From NCBI RefSeq assembly GCF_000236785.1, contig NZ_AGUF01000047.1:62001-126000 (forward strand): a stretch of DNA of 64,000 nt, given 5' to 3'. A program made the position numbers and the translations under genes. The stretch's first letter is position 1. Each line of letters starts with the position of its first letter. Source of the DNA: Achromobacter arsenitoxydans SY8. Lineage in GTDB: Bacteria > Pseudomonadota > Gammaproteobacteria > Burkholderiales > Burkholderiaceae_B. Below the pieces are notes generated by a model, which worked only from the letters and a program-made list of their open reading frames with translations, ran no database searches and was not told the DNA's origin. Shown here in pieces: positions 24,134-33,804 of this stretch.

Positions 24134-26587
24134 ATGGCCGGATCCGGCAACGATCACGCACCCGCCCCGTCCTTCAATCCCTGGACGGCCGCCTACGAAT
24201 ACGCTGTGGATGCCTGGCAGCGCGGCGTGCTCTACGCGGACGTGATGCGACAGCGCGGCAATCAATACCACGCCCACATGGCCAAGCGCGCGCCCAACGT
24301 GCTCAGCATGGAATTCGAGCTGGTGCTGGACGGGCGCGAACTCCCCCGTCCCGTCAATTACGGCCTCCTGCGCATCACGCCGCCCGCCGGCGTGGAAACG
24401 GATCCGATCAAGCGGCCCTTCCTGGTGGTGGACCCGCGCGCCGGCCACGGCCCGGGCATCGGCGGCTTCAAGCCGGAAAGCGAGATCGGCGTGGCGGTGC
24501 GCGCGGGACACCCGTGCTACTTCGCGACCTTCCTGCCCCAGCCCATGCCCACCCAGACCGTCGAAGACGTGATGATGGCCGAGGCCCGCTTTCTGGAAGA
24601 AATCATCGCGCTGCACCCGGATGCGGAAGGCAAGCCCGTGGTCGTGGCCAACTGCCAGGCCGGCTGGCAGATCATGATGACCGCCGCGGTGCGGCCCGAA
24701 CTGTTCGGCCCCATCATTGTGGCGGGCGCTCCGCTCTCCTACTGGGCGGGCTGGCGCGGCATGAACCCCATGCGCTACGCCGGCGGCCTGCTGGGCGGCA
24801 GCTGGCTCACCGCGCTGACCAGCGACCTTGGCAACGGCAAGTTCGACGGCGCCTGGCTGGTCCAGAACTTCGAGAACCTCAATCCTGCCAACACGCTGTG
24901 GTCCAAGCAGTACAACCTGTACTCCAAGGTGGACACCGAAGCCAGCCGCTACCTGAGCTTCGAGAAATGGTGGGGCGGCCACGTCTTCCTGAACGGCCCC
25001 GAAATCCAGTACATCGTCGACAACCTGTTCGTGGGCAACCGCCTGGCCACTGCCGGCCTGGTGACCTCCGACGGCATCCGCATCGACCTGCGCAACATCC
25101 GTTCGCCCATCGTCGTGTTCTGCTCGAAGGGCGACAACATCACGCCCCCGCCGCAGGCGCTGGGCTGGATCCCCGACCTCTACCAGAACGAGGCCGAAAT
25201 CCTCGCCCACGGCCAGACCATCGTGTATGCCGTACATGAAAGCATCGGCCACCTGGGCATCTTCGTGTCGGGCAGCGTGGCCCGCAAGGAACACCAGGAA
25301 TTCACGTCCAACATCGACATGATCGACGTGCTGCCCCCCGGCATCTACCAGGCCGAGATCGCCGACAAGACGCCGGACACGCCCAACGCGGACCTGGCCT
25401 ACGGCAAGTACGTGCTGTCGTTCGAACAACGGACCCTGGACGACGTGCGCGCCATCGTCGACCGCAACGAAGAGGACGACCAGCGCTTTGCCGCCGTCGC
25501 CCGCATCTCCGACATCAACCTGGGCATGTACCGCAGCTTCATGCAGCCCTGGGTGCGCGCGATGGTCACGCCGCAATCGGCGGAATGGATGCAGCGCCTG
25601 CATCCGCTGCGGCTGCCCTACGAACTGATCTCGGACCGCAACCCCATGATCGCCCCGATCGCCCAAGTGGCCGAACGCGTGCGTGAACACCGCCAGGAGG
25701 CTTCGCCCGCCAATCCTTTCGTGGTGGCGCAGGAAATGTTCTCGAACATGGTCGAGACCAGCCTGAACATCTGGCAGGAACTGCGCGATTCGGCCGACGA
25801 ACGCACGTTCATGAGCGTCTACGGTTCGCCGGTGGTGCAGGACCTGGCGGGGCTGGGCGCCAAATCCGGCCCGCCGCGCAAGCATCCCGGCGTGTCCCCG
25901 GAGCATCGCCGCTTCATGGAAGAGCGCGCCGCCGAATTGCGCTCGATGCTGCAGGAAGGCGGCCTGCGCGTGGCGGCAATCCGCATGCTGCTGTACGTGT
26001 CGGGCGCCGAGGGCGGCCTGGACGAACGCAGCTTCGCCCTGATCCGCAAAATGCGCGCCGACGCCGACAACGCCCTGACGCTGGAAGAGTTCAAGGACGT
26101 CATCCGCGTACAGGCCCTGATGATGACGCTGGACTCCGCCGCCGCAATCCAGGCCATGCCGCGCCTGCTGGAAAGCTCCACGGCGGCCGAGATCCGCGGC
26201 AGCCTGGACGCGATGAAGGGCGTGCTGGAAGCGGCTGAGCCCCTCAGCGAAGCCGCCCGCGAAAGCCTGGACGAAATGGAGCGCATCTTCGAATCGGCCG
26301 AACGCCGTGCGCAGAAGCGCGAACAGGCCCAGGCGCCCGCTGCCGCCAGACAGGCCCCTAAGTCCAGGACGGCCGATCCGGTCGATGACCTGGTCGAGGC
26401 GGCCGCGAAGGTCCCGGCCAAGACGGCCAGGCCCCACCGCGCCGCGGCCCGCAAGGCGACCAACGGCAGCGCCGCCGCCAAACCCGCCGCGAAGGCCGCG
26501 CCCAAGGCTGCCGCAAAGACCCCCGCCAAGGCGCCCCGCAAGCGCGCAGCCGCTAAGACCGCAACCCGTCAATCTTCCAAGGCCTGA
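24134..26587 (+). CDS. DUF3141 protein: PhaC-like alpha/beta hydrolase with H1-like tail
   Basis: This 817-residue protein is of the DUF3141 family, related to poly(3-hydroxyalkanoate) synthases. A PhaC-like triad can be read: Cys174 in the elbow VANCQAGWQI, Asp334 in FCSKGDNITPP and His373 in HESIGHLGIFVS. A long helical middle part follows (residues about 430-730). The last ~75 residues are an Ala/Lys/Pro tail (KPAAKAAPKAAAKTPAKAP) like histone H1 or PhaF/AlgP, suggesting DNA or granule binding. The start is supported by AGAGGAG 7 nt upstream. It leads an operon with pta, ackA and fabI (3-bp gap to pta). Whether it polymerises or hydrolyses an acyl-CoA is unknown. Confidence 0.82.
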   Translation: MAGSGNDHAPAPSFNPWTAAYEYAVDAWQRGVLYADVMRQRGNQYHAHMAKRAPNVLSMEFELVLDGRELPRPVNYGLLRITPPAGVETDPIKRPFLVVDPRAGHGPGIGGFKPESEIGVAVRAGHPCYFATFLPQPMPTQTVEDVMMAEARFLEEIIALHPDAEGKPVVVANCQAGWQIMMTAAVRPELFGPIIVAGAPLSYWAGWRGMNPMRYAGGLLGGSWLTALTSDLGNGKFDGAWLVQNFENLNPANTLWSKQYNLYSKVDTEASRYLSFEKWWGGHVFLNGPEIQYIVDNLFVGNRLATAGLVTSDGIRIDLRNIRSPIVVFCSKGDNITPPPQALGWIPDLYQNEAEILAHGQTIVYAVHESIGHLGIFVSGSVARKEHQEFTSNIDMIDVLPPGIYQAEIADKTPDTPNADLAYGKYVLSFEQRTLDDVRAIVDRNEEDDQRFAAVARISDINLGMYRSFMQPWVRAMVTPQSAEWMQRLHPLRLPYELISDRNPMIAPIAQVAERVREHRQEASPANPFVVAQEMFSNMVETSLNIWQELRDSADERTFMSVYGSPVVQDLAGLGAKSGPPRKHPGVSPEHRRFMEERAAELRSMLQEGGLRVAAIRMLLYVSGAEGGLDERSFALIRKMRADADNALTLEEFKDVIRVQALMMTLDSAAAIQAMPRLLESSTAAEIRGSLDAMKGVLEAAEPLSEAARESLDEMERIFESAERRAQKREQAQAPAAARQAPKSRTADPVDDLVEAAAKVPAKTARPHRAAARKATNGSAAAKPAAKAAPKAAAKTPAKAPRKRAAAKTATRQSSKA

Positions 26588-26590
26588 CCC

Positions 26591-27535
26591 ATGAGCCTGC
26601 CCACGTCCACGCACTACGACAAACTCATCGCGCGCGCCCAGACGCTGGAGCCGGCCGCGTGCGCCATCGCCCATCCCTGCGACGAACCCTCGCTGTCGGC
26701 CGCCCTGGAGGCCCGCGACCTGGGCCTTCTGCAGCCCATCCTGGTGGGTCCCGAGGGAAAGATCCGCGACACCGCCGCCCAGTTCAAGCTGAACCTGGGC
26801 GACGCCCGCATCGTGGATGCGCCGCACAGCCATGCGGCCGCCGAAACCGCGGTGGGTCTGGTGCGCAACGGCGAGGCCAGCCTGCTCATGAAGGGCAGCC
26901 TGCATACGGACGAATTGATGCACGAAGTGGTGGCGCGCACGACCGGCCTGCGCAGCGGCCGGCGCATCAGCCATGTGTTCATCATGGAAGTGCCCACCTA
27001 TGCGGAACCGCTGTTCATCACCGACGCGGCCATCAACATCTTCCCCGACCTGGAAACCAAGGCCGACATCATCCGCAACGTGATCGACCTGCATCTGGGA
27101 CTGGGCCTGGGCGAACCGCGCGTGGCCATCCTGTCGGCCGTGGAACAGGTCACGCCCAGCATTCCCAGCACCATCGAAGCCGCCGCGCTGTGCAAGATGG
27201 CCGACCGCGGCCAGATCTCGGGCGGTCTGCTCGACGGTCCGCTGGCGCTGGACAACGCCATCAGCCCCGACGCCGCCCGCATCAAGGGCATCCGCTCGCC
27301 CGTGGCCGGCGTGGCCCAGGTGCTGGTGGTGCCCGACCTTGAAGCCGGCAACATGCTGGCCAAGAACCTGACGTTCCTGGCCAACGCGGAAGCGGCCGGC
27401 ATCGTGCTGGGCGCGCGCGTGCCCATCATCCTGACCAGCCGCGCAGACAGCCCGCGCTCGCGCCTGGCCTCCTGCGCGGTGGCCGCCATCTACGCCAGCC
27501 ACCTCGGCCAACAACAAGCTCGACCGCTCGCCTGA
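26591..27535 (+). CDS. pta: Phosphate acetyl/butyryltransferase
   Basis: The 314-residue enzyme is a single PTA_PTB domain without the N-terminal parts of long Pta: LLQPILVGPEGKIRDTAAQF, LMKGSLHTDELMHEVV, FITDAAINIFPDLETKADII, GGLLDGPLALDNAIS and AGNMLAKNLTFLANAEAAG. It exchanges an acyl group between CoA and phosphate. The short form resembles phosphotransbutyrylase and the 'bifunctional enoyl-CoA hydratase/phosphate acetyltransferase' annotations, so the acyl chain may be acetyl or longer. It starts 3 bp after DUF3141; ackA follows after 66 bp. Confidence 0.88.
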   Translation: MSLPTSTHYDKLIARAQTLEPAACAIAHPCDEPSLSAALEARDLGLLQPILVGPEGKIRDTAAQFKLNLGDARIVDAPHSHAAAETAVGLVRNGEASLLMKGSLHTDELMHEVVARTTGLRSGRRISHVFIMEVPTYAEPLFITDAAINIFPDLETKADIIRNVIDLHLGLGLGEPRVAILSAVEQVTPSIPSTIEAAALCKMADRGQISGGLLDGPLALDNAISPDAARIKGIRSPVAGVAQVLVVPDLEAGNMLAKNLTFLANAEAAGIVLGARVPIILTSRADSPRSRLASCAVAAIYASHLGQQQARPLA

Positions 27536-27601
27536 CAGCGCGGTCCCCTGCCCGCCGACGCGGGTCCTGCGCGACTTGTCTCAACGTGGAATCACAGCGC
27601 C

Positions 27602-28786
27602 ATGAGCGATACCATCCTCGTCATCAACGCCGGCAGTTCCAGCATCAAGTTCTACCTGTACGACATCGACGCCAAGCATGAGCTGGCGCCGCGCCTGGGC
27701 GGCCAGCTCGAGGGCATCGGCACCACCCATCCGCGGCTGCGGGTGCGCGACGCAGCGGGCCAGACGCTGGTCGAACGCGACATCGCGCCCAGCCATGCCC
27801 CCGACGTGCCCAATGCGCAGGAAGTCGTGGGCACCTGGCTGAGCGGGCACCTGGGCGGCGCGCCGCTGGCCGTGGGGCACCGCGTGGTGCATGGCGGTCC
27901 GGACCTGTCCGAGCCCGTGCTGATCGACGACGCCATCCTGGACAAGCTGGCCACCTTCACCCCGCTGGCGCCGCTGCACCAGCCCAACAACCTGGCGCCG
28001 ATCCGCGTCATCCGCGACCGCCGGCCCTGGATTCCGCAGGTCGCCTGCTTCGACACGGCCTTTCACCGCAGCCACTCCGACGTGGCCGACCGCTATGCGC
28101 TGCCCGAGCGCCTGTACTTGGAAGGCGTGCGCCGCTACGGTTTCCATGGCCTGTCGTACGAGTACATCGCGCAGCGCCTGAAACAGGCGCTGCCGGACAT
28201 CGCCATGGGCAAGATCGTCACGGCCCACCTGGGCTCGGGCGTCTCGGCCTGCGCCATGCACCACGGCAAAAGCGTCGACAGCACGATGGGATTCACGGCC
28301 CTGGAAGGCCTGCCGATGGGCACGCGTCCGGGCCGCCTGGATCCCGGCGTGGTGCTGTGGATGATGGAACAGGGCATGAGCCACGACGAGATCGAGCACC
28401 TGCTGTACCACGACTGCGGCATGAAGGGCCTGTCCGGCATCAGCAACGACATGCGTGAACTGCTGGCCAGCGACGCGCCGTCGGCCAAGCTTGCGCTCAA
28501 GTACTTCGCCTGGCGCGTGGCGGAAGGCATGATCGGCCTGGGCTGCGCCATGAACGGCATCGACGGCATCGTCTTCACCGCCGGCGTGGGCGAGAACTCC
28601 GCCGAGATCCGCCAGGCCATCAGCGAGCACTGGGGCTGGCTGGGCATCAAGCTGGATCCGGAACGCAACGCCCACAACGGGCCGCGCATCTCCAGCGACG
28701 ACAGCCGCGTCGGCGTCTACGTCGTGCGCACGAACGAGGAACTGGTCATCGCGCAGCACACCCTCGCCCTGGTGCGCCAGCAATGA
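27602..28786 (+). CDS. ackA: Acetate kinase family enzyme
   Basis: The 394-residue kinase converts acyl phosphate and ADP to the acid and ATP. Visible signatures are the N-terminal VINAGSSSIKFYLYD, HRVVHGG, FDTAFHR, RRYGFHGLSYEYI, HLGSGVS, GFTALEGLPMGTRPG and FTAGVGENSAEIRQ with the family glutamate. Together with the acyltransferase upstream it forms an acyl-CoA to ATP route used in fermentation or overflow. Its stop overlaps the fabI start (ATGA). Confidence 0.95.
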   Translation: MSDTILVINAGSSSIKFYLYDIDAKHELAPRLGGQLEGIGTTHPRLRVRDAAGQTLVERDIAPSHAPDVPNAQEVVGTWLSGHLGGAPLAVGHRVVHGGPDLSEPVLIDDAILDKLATFTPLAPLHQPNNLAPIRVIRDRRPWIPQVACFDTAFHRSHSDVADRYALPERLYLEGVRRYGFHGLSYEYIAQRLKQALPDIAMGKIVTAHLGSGVSACAMHHGKSVDSTMGFTALEGLPMGTRPGRLDPGVVLWMMEQGMSHDEIEHLLYHDCGMKGLSGISNDMRELLASDAPSAKLALKYFAWRVAEGMIGLGCAMNGIDGIVFTAGVGENSAEIRQAISEHWGWLGIKLDPERNAHNGPRISSDDSRVGVYVVRTNEELVIAQHTLALVRQQ

Positions 28787-29556
28787 ACGCGCTACTGCCG
28801 CTGGCGGGCAAGCGCGGGCTGGTGACCGGTATCGCCAACGCCGATTCCATCGCCTGGGGCTGCGCCAAGGCGTTCCGGGCGATGGGCGCGGAACTGGCCG
28901 TGACCTACCTGAACGACAAGGCGCTGGCGCACGTGGAACCGCTGGCGCGGCAGGTCGACGCCAAACTGCTGATGCCGATGAATCTGCTGAACGACGGCGA
29001 ACTCGAGGCCGTGTTCGACCGCATTACGCAAGACTGGGGCGCACTCGATTTCGTGCTGCACTCCGTGGCCTACGCGCCGCGCGACGACCTGCACGGCCGC
29101 GTCACGGACTGTTCGCGTGCGGGCTTCCTGCAGGCGATGGACGTGTCGTGCTGGTCATTCATTCGCATGGCCAAGCTGGCCGAACCGCTCATGGCGAACG
29201 GCGGCGCCCTCTTCTGCATGAGCTACTACGGCTCGCAGATGGTGGTCGATCACTACAACATGATGGGGCCGGTGAAGGCGGCGCTGGAATCCGCCACGCG
29301 CTACCTGGCGGCCGAATTGGGCCCGCAGGGCATCCGGGTGCATGCGATATCGCCGGGGCCGCTCAAGACGCGCGCCGCGTCCGGCATCGCGGAATTCGAT
29401 TCGATGCTGGACCGCGCCCAGGCCAAGGCGCCCGCGCGCAGCCTGGTGTCCATCGACGACGTGGGCGAAGCCACTGCCTGGCTGGCCACCGACGCCGCGC
29501 GCCTGATGACCGGGCAGACCCTGTACATCGACGGCGGCTATCACATCATCGACTGA
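28783..29556 (+). CDS. fabI: Enoyl-[acyl-carrier-protein] reductase FabI
   Basis: The 257-residue SDR-type reductase uses NADH to reduce enoyl-ACP. The atypical nucleotide loop GIANADSIAWGCAKAF, the SVAYAPRDDLHGR segment and the catalytic Tyr158-x6-Lys165 (YNMMGPVK) fit FabI; ISPGPLKTRAASGI completes the active site. It overlaps ackA by 4 bases, an unusual place for a fatty-acid synthesis gene, so it may be a paralogue acting as an electron sink or supplying this operon. The primary fabI is probably elsewhere. Confidence 0.9.
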   Translation: MNALLPLAGKRGLVTGIANADSIAWGCAKAFRAMGAELAVTYLNDKALAHVEPLARQVDAKLLMPMNLLNDGELEAVFDRITQDWGALDFVLHSVAYAPRDDLHGRVTDCSRAGFLQAMDVSCWSFIRMAKLAEPLMANGGALFCMSYYGSQMVVDHYNMMGPVKAALESATRYLAAELGPQGIRVHAISPGPLKTRAASGIAEFDSMLDRAQAKAPARSLVSIDDVGEATAWLATDAARLMTGQTLYIDGGYHIID

Positions 29557-29561
29557 GCCGC

Positions 29562-31250
29562 TCAGGCCAGCGTGTCCGGCGGGCCCTGGCGCCAGCGCTC
29601 GATCGCCTCGACCGCCTGCTCAGGCGTGCCGAAGATCTTGTCGCGGCCGATCTTCTTGACCAGGCCGGAGCGCTCCAGCGCCGTCCGGAACTTGCCGTGC
29701 CCCCCCGCGACCAGCAGCGTGATCCCGCGCTCGTCCAGTTTGCGCTTGAGCTCATACAGGGCTTCGACCGCATCGGCGTCGGCCTGGGTCATGGCCTCGG
29801 CGTCCAGCACGAACCAGCGCACGTCGCCGGCCTGTTCGATGATTTCACGGGCGCGCCGGCGGAAGGCGTCCGCGTTGAAGAACCACACCGATGACTCGAA
29901 CAGCCAGATCACCGTGCCCGGCACCGGATGGGCATCGGGATTCAGGTGCAGCTTGCCCAGCACCGATTCCCCGGGCAGGCGGCCCAGCAACGCATCGCGG
30001 GGGTTGCCCGACACGTACATGGCGTACAGCAGCGTCGCGCCCACAGACACGGCCACGCCCTGCAGCACGCCGAACCCCACCACACCCACCGCCGCCAGGA
30101 TGCCGAACGCCAGTTCGATCCGCGAGATCCTGGCCAGGCGCTTGAAGGCGTGCCAGTCGAACAGGCTGGCGGCGGCCAGCAACAGGATGGCCGACAGCGC
30201 CGCCTGCGGCAGCCAGTACAGCGGCGCGCTCAACAGGCCCACCACCACTGCCAGTGCGGCGGCGGCGCTGATGCTGACCAGCGGCGACGCCCCGCCAGCC
30301 ACCAGGCCCACCGCGGTGCGCGAATCCGCGCCGGTCACTACATAACCCTGGAACAGGCCCGCGGCCACGTTGGCCGCGCCAAAGCCGACCAGCTCGCGGT
30401 TCGGGTCGACGTGCTCGCCCGAACGCGCCGCAAAGCTGCGCGCCGTCACGATGCCGCTGGAGAAGCTGACGACCAGCACGCCCGCGGCGCCCAGCAGGAT
30501 GCTGTCGATGCCCTCCAGGCGCGTCGGCACGCTGAACGCAGGCAGGCCGGCGGGCACCTCGCCCACCACCGCGATGCCCAGCGCCGGAAAATTGAAGATC
30601 CACGAAAGCAGGCAGGCGCCGGCCACCAGCAGGATGGGCCCCGGCCAGGTGGGCCGCCAGCGCTTGATGGCCACCAGCATCAGGCAGGAGGCCAGCCCCA
30701 GGCACAGCGTCGGAATCTGGATCTCGGACAGCCGCCGGGAGAGCTCCATGAAGGGATGCACCAGACCGCTGTTGCGCAGCCCCACGCCCGTTAGGCCGCT
30801 AAGCTGCGACATCGCCAGGGTGACCGCCACGCCCGCCATGTAGCCGATCAGGACGGGCCGCGACAGCAGGTTGGCCAGCACGCCCAGGCGCAGCACGCGC
30901 GCGATCAGGCAGCCGATGCCGACGGCCAGCGCAATGCTTGTGGCGCCCAGCAGGCGGTCTTCGGGGGTGGTCAGCGCCATGCCGGTCAGGGTGGCGGCGA
31001 TCAGGGTGCAGGTGGCGGTGTCGGGGCCCACGATAAGGGTGCGCGACGAACCGAACAGCGCGTAGCCCAGCATGCCCGCGATGGCGGCCCACAATCCCGC
31101 GACGGGCGGCACGCCCATCATGGCGGAATACGCCAGGCCCACCGGCAGCGCCACCGCAGCCACGCTCAGGCCCGCGGTGATGTCGCGCCGCGCGGATTCC
31201 CGGGTGACGCCCCGGAAGTTGTTCAGGCCAGGAATGAATCGTAGGTTCAT
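29562..31250 (-). CDS. SulP/SLC26 anion transporter with STAS domain
   Basis: The 562-residue protein has the SulP start DITAGLSVAAVALPVGLAYSAMMGVPPVAGLW, about 10-12 membrane helices, and GYMAGVAVTLAMSQL and GFGAANVAAGLFQGYVVTGA signatures. A C-terminal cytoplasmic STAS domain (about residues 440-555) contains FVLDAEAMTQADADAVEAL. SulP carriers move sulfate, bicarbonate or dicarboxylates; the substrate cannot be assigned. It is convergent with fabI (5-bp gap). The 241-bp stretch upstream holds a hairpin and a 95-bp repeat. Confidence 0.9.
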   Translation of the reverse strand: MNLRFIPGLNNFRGVTRESARRDITAGLSVAAVALPVGLAYSAMMGVPPVAGLWAAIAGMLGYALFGSSRTLIVGPDTATCTLIAATLTGMALTTPEDRLLGATSIALAVGIGCLIARVLRLGVLANLLSRPVLIGYMAGVAVTLAMSQLSGLTGVGLRNSGLVHPFMELSRRLSEIQIPTLCLGLASCLMLVAIKRWRPTWPGPILLVAGACLLSWIFNFPALGIAVVGEVPAGLPAFSVPTRLEGIDSILLGAAGVLVVSFSSGIVTARSFAARSGEHVDPNRELVGFGAANVAAGLFQGYVVTGADSRTAVGLVAGGASPLVSISAAAALAVVVGLLSAPLYWLPQAALSAILLLAAASLFDWHAFKRLARISRIELAFGILAAVGVVGFGVLQGVAVSVGATLLYAMYVSGNPRDALLGRLPGESVLGKLHLNPDAHPVPGTVIWLFESSVWFFNADAFRRRAREIIEQAGDVRWFVLDAEAMTQADADAVEALYELKRKLDERGITLLVAGGHGKFRTALERSGLVKKIGRDKIFGTPEQAVEAIERWRQGPPDTLA

Positions 31251-31318
31251 GGTGCAGCGGGACGACCAGAAGAAGAAGCTCCCGCAAGGCGCGGGACGAC
31301 CGGCAAGCCTACACCAAG

Positions 31319-31343
31319 CCCGCCGCGCGTTGCGCGCGGCGGG
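31319..31343 (-). terminator. Perfect 11-bp hairpin downstream of pgk
   Basis: CCCGCCGCGCG (31319-31329) and CGCGCGGCGGG (31333-31343) flank a TTG loop. It lies about 150 bp 3' of pgk on the minus strand and 70 bp upstream of the SulP start. No T run follows on either strand, so it may end the tkt-gap-pgk transcript only with help, or stabilise it. Confidence 0.35.
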
Positions 31344-31396
31344 TCAAGGGTTTGGGGATTTTAGTGCTTTGGGCGAGAGCGGTATCCGCGGTCCCG

Positions 31397-31491
31397 GCAA
31401 GAATAGCCGCCCCGCCGCCGGGCCGGCCCAAGGCGGGGCAGCCCCCTCGGGGGGCAGCAAGCGCGCAACGCGCGCGCAGCGTGGGGGCTTA
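31397..31491 (-). repeat. 95-bp intergenic repeat, copy 1 (3' of pgk)
   Basis: This stretch matches 58112-58206 at 89 of 95 positions by my count. Read on the minus strand it starts at the base next to the pgk stop codon. It contains two nested hairpins: GCCCC...GGGGC type arms around GGGGGGCTGCCCCGCC, and GCCCCGCC...GGCGGGGC. It looks like a dispersed 3'-UTR element, as seen in Bordetella and Achromobacter genomes. Confidence 0.75.
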
Positions 31492-32685
31492 TTACCCCTT
31501 TCTGGCTTCCAGCACGGCCACGGCCGGCAGGGTCTTGCCTTCCAGGAATTCCAGGAAGGCGCCGCCGCCGGTCGAGATGTAGCCGACCTGTTCGCCGATG
31601 CCGTACTTGGCGATGGCGGCCAGCGTGTCGCCGCCGCCGGCGATCGAGAAGCCTTCCGAGTCGGCGATGGCGCGCGCCACCACTTCCGTGCCGTTGGCGA
31701 ATTGGTCGAACTCGAACACGCCCACCGGGCCGTTCCAGACGATGGTGCCGGCCTTCTTCAGGATCTCGGCCAGCTGCGCCGCGGTCTGCGGGCCGATGTC
31801 CAGGATCATGTCGTCGTCGGCCACGTCGGTGGCGGCCTTGACGGTGGCTTCGGCGTCGGCGCCGAAGGACTTGGCGCACACCACGTCCACCGGAATCGGC
31901 ACGGCCGCGCCGCGCTTTTTCATGATGTCGATGACGGCGCGCGCCTGGTCGACCTGGTCGGGTTCGGCCAGCGACTTGCCGATGGACAGCCCGGCGGCCA
32001 GCATGAAGGTGTTGGCGATGCCGCCGCCCACGACCAGCTGGTCGACCTTGTCGGCCAGCGACTGCAGGATCGACAGCTTGGTGGACACCTTGGAGCCGCC
32101 CACGATGGCGACCAGCGGACGCTTGGGCTCATGCAGGGCGCGGCCCAGGGCTTCCAGTTCGGCTTCCAGCAGCGGGCCTGCGCAGGCCACGGGCGCGAAG
32201 CGCGCGATGCCGTGCGTGGTGGCTTCGGCGCGGTGGGCCGTGCCGAAGGCGTCGTTGACATAGACGTCGCACAGCGCAGCCATCTTCTTGGACAGCGCTT
32301 CGTCGTCCTTCTTTTCGCCGACGTTCACGCGGCAATTTTCCAGCAGCACGACCTGGCCGTGATCGACCTGCACGCCGTCGACCCAGTCGCGCACCAGCTG
32401 CACGGGCATGCCCAGCAGTTCGGACAGGCGCTGGCCGACCTTGGCGAGCGAGTCGGCGTCGGTCAGCACGCCTTCTTTCGGACGGCCCAGGTGGGACGTG
32501 ACCATCACAGCGGCGCCGGCGTCCAGCGCCAGGCGAATGCCGGGCACCGAGGCGCGGATGCGGGTGTCTTCCGAGATGCGGCCGGCGTCGTCAAACGGGA
32601 CGTTCAGGTCGGCGCGGATGAACACACGCTTGCCGGACAGGGCGCCGGCCTTGGCCAGCGCGGACAAAGTATTGACCTTGGACAT
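31492..32685 (-). CDS. pgk: Phosphoglycerate kinase
   Basis: The 397-residue glycolytic enzyme makes ATP from 1,3-bisphosphoglycerate. Signatures: [77 protein letters not shown] and the C-terminal GGGDTLAA. The ATG at 32685 has AAGGAA 8 nt upstream; a longer frame to 32736 is not needed. It is the third gene of tkt-gap-pgk, after a 93-bp gap with a palindrome. Confidence 0.96.
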   Translation of the reverse strand: MSKVNTLSALAKAGALSGKRVFIRADLNVPFDDAGRISEDTRIRASVPGIRLALDAGAAVMVTSHLGRPKEGVLTDADSLAKVGQRLSELLGMPVQLVRDWVDGVQVDHGQVVLLENCRVNVGEKKDDEALSKKMAALCDVYVNDAFGTAHRAEATTHGIARFAPVACAGPLLEAELEALGRALHEPKRPLVAIVGGSKVSTKLSILQSLADKVDQLVVGGGIANTFMLAAGLSIGKSLAEPDQVDQARAVIDIMKKRGAAVPIPVDVVCAKSFGADAEATVKAATDVADDDMILDIGPQTAAQLAEILKKAGTIVWNGPVGVFEFDQFANGTEVVARAIADSEGFSIAGGGDTLAAIAKYGIGEQVGYISTGGGAFLEFLEGKTLPAVAVLEARKG

Positions 32686-32711
32686 ATTTGGATTCCTTCG
32701 GTAGGCGAACA

Positions 32712-32761
32712 AAGGGGACGAACCCATTTTCCGCAATGGCGGAAAACAAATCCGTCCCCTT
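32712..32761. repeat. GGGGACG palindromic element between gap and pgk
   Basis: AAGGGGACG (32712-32720) and CGTCCCCTT (32753-32761) are exact inverted arms. Between them ATTTTCCGC and GCGGAAAA form an inner stem. The element recalls the widespread GGGGACrGATTT-type REP palindromes linked to RAYT transposases in many proteobacteria. It sits in the 93-bp spacer of the operon and can fold in the gap-pgk mRNA. Confidence 0.65.
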
Positions 32762-32778
32762 ATGGACTGGCGGTGTGC

Positions 32779-33804
<1,026 letters not shown>

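Noticed and set aside
24119-27517. A very long open frame (over 1,100 codons) on the minus strand across the DUF3141 and pta genes
   Set aside because: Its translation is low-complexity (Gly/His/Val/Arg/Ala-rich) with no domain. It mirrors strong third-position GC bias of the plus-strand genes, which carry recognised motifs.
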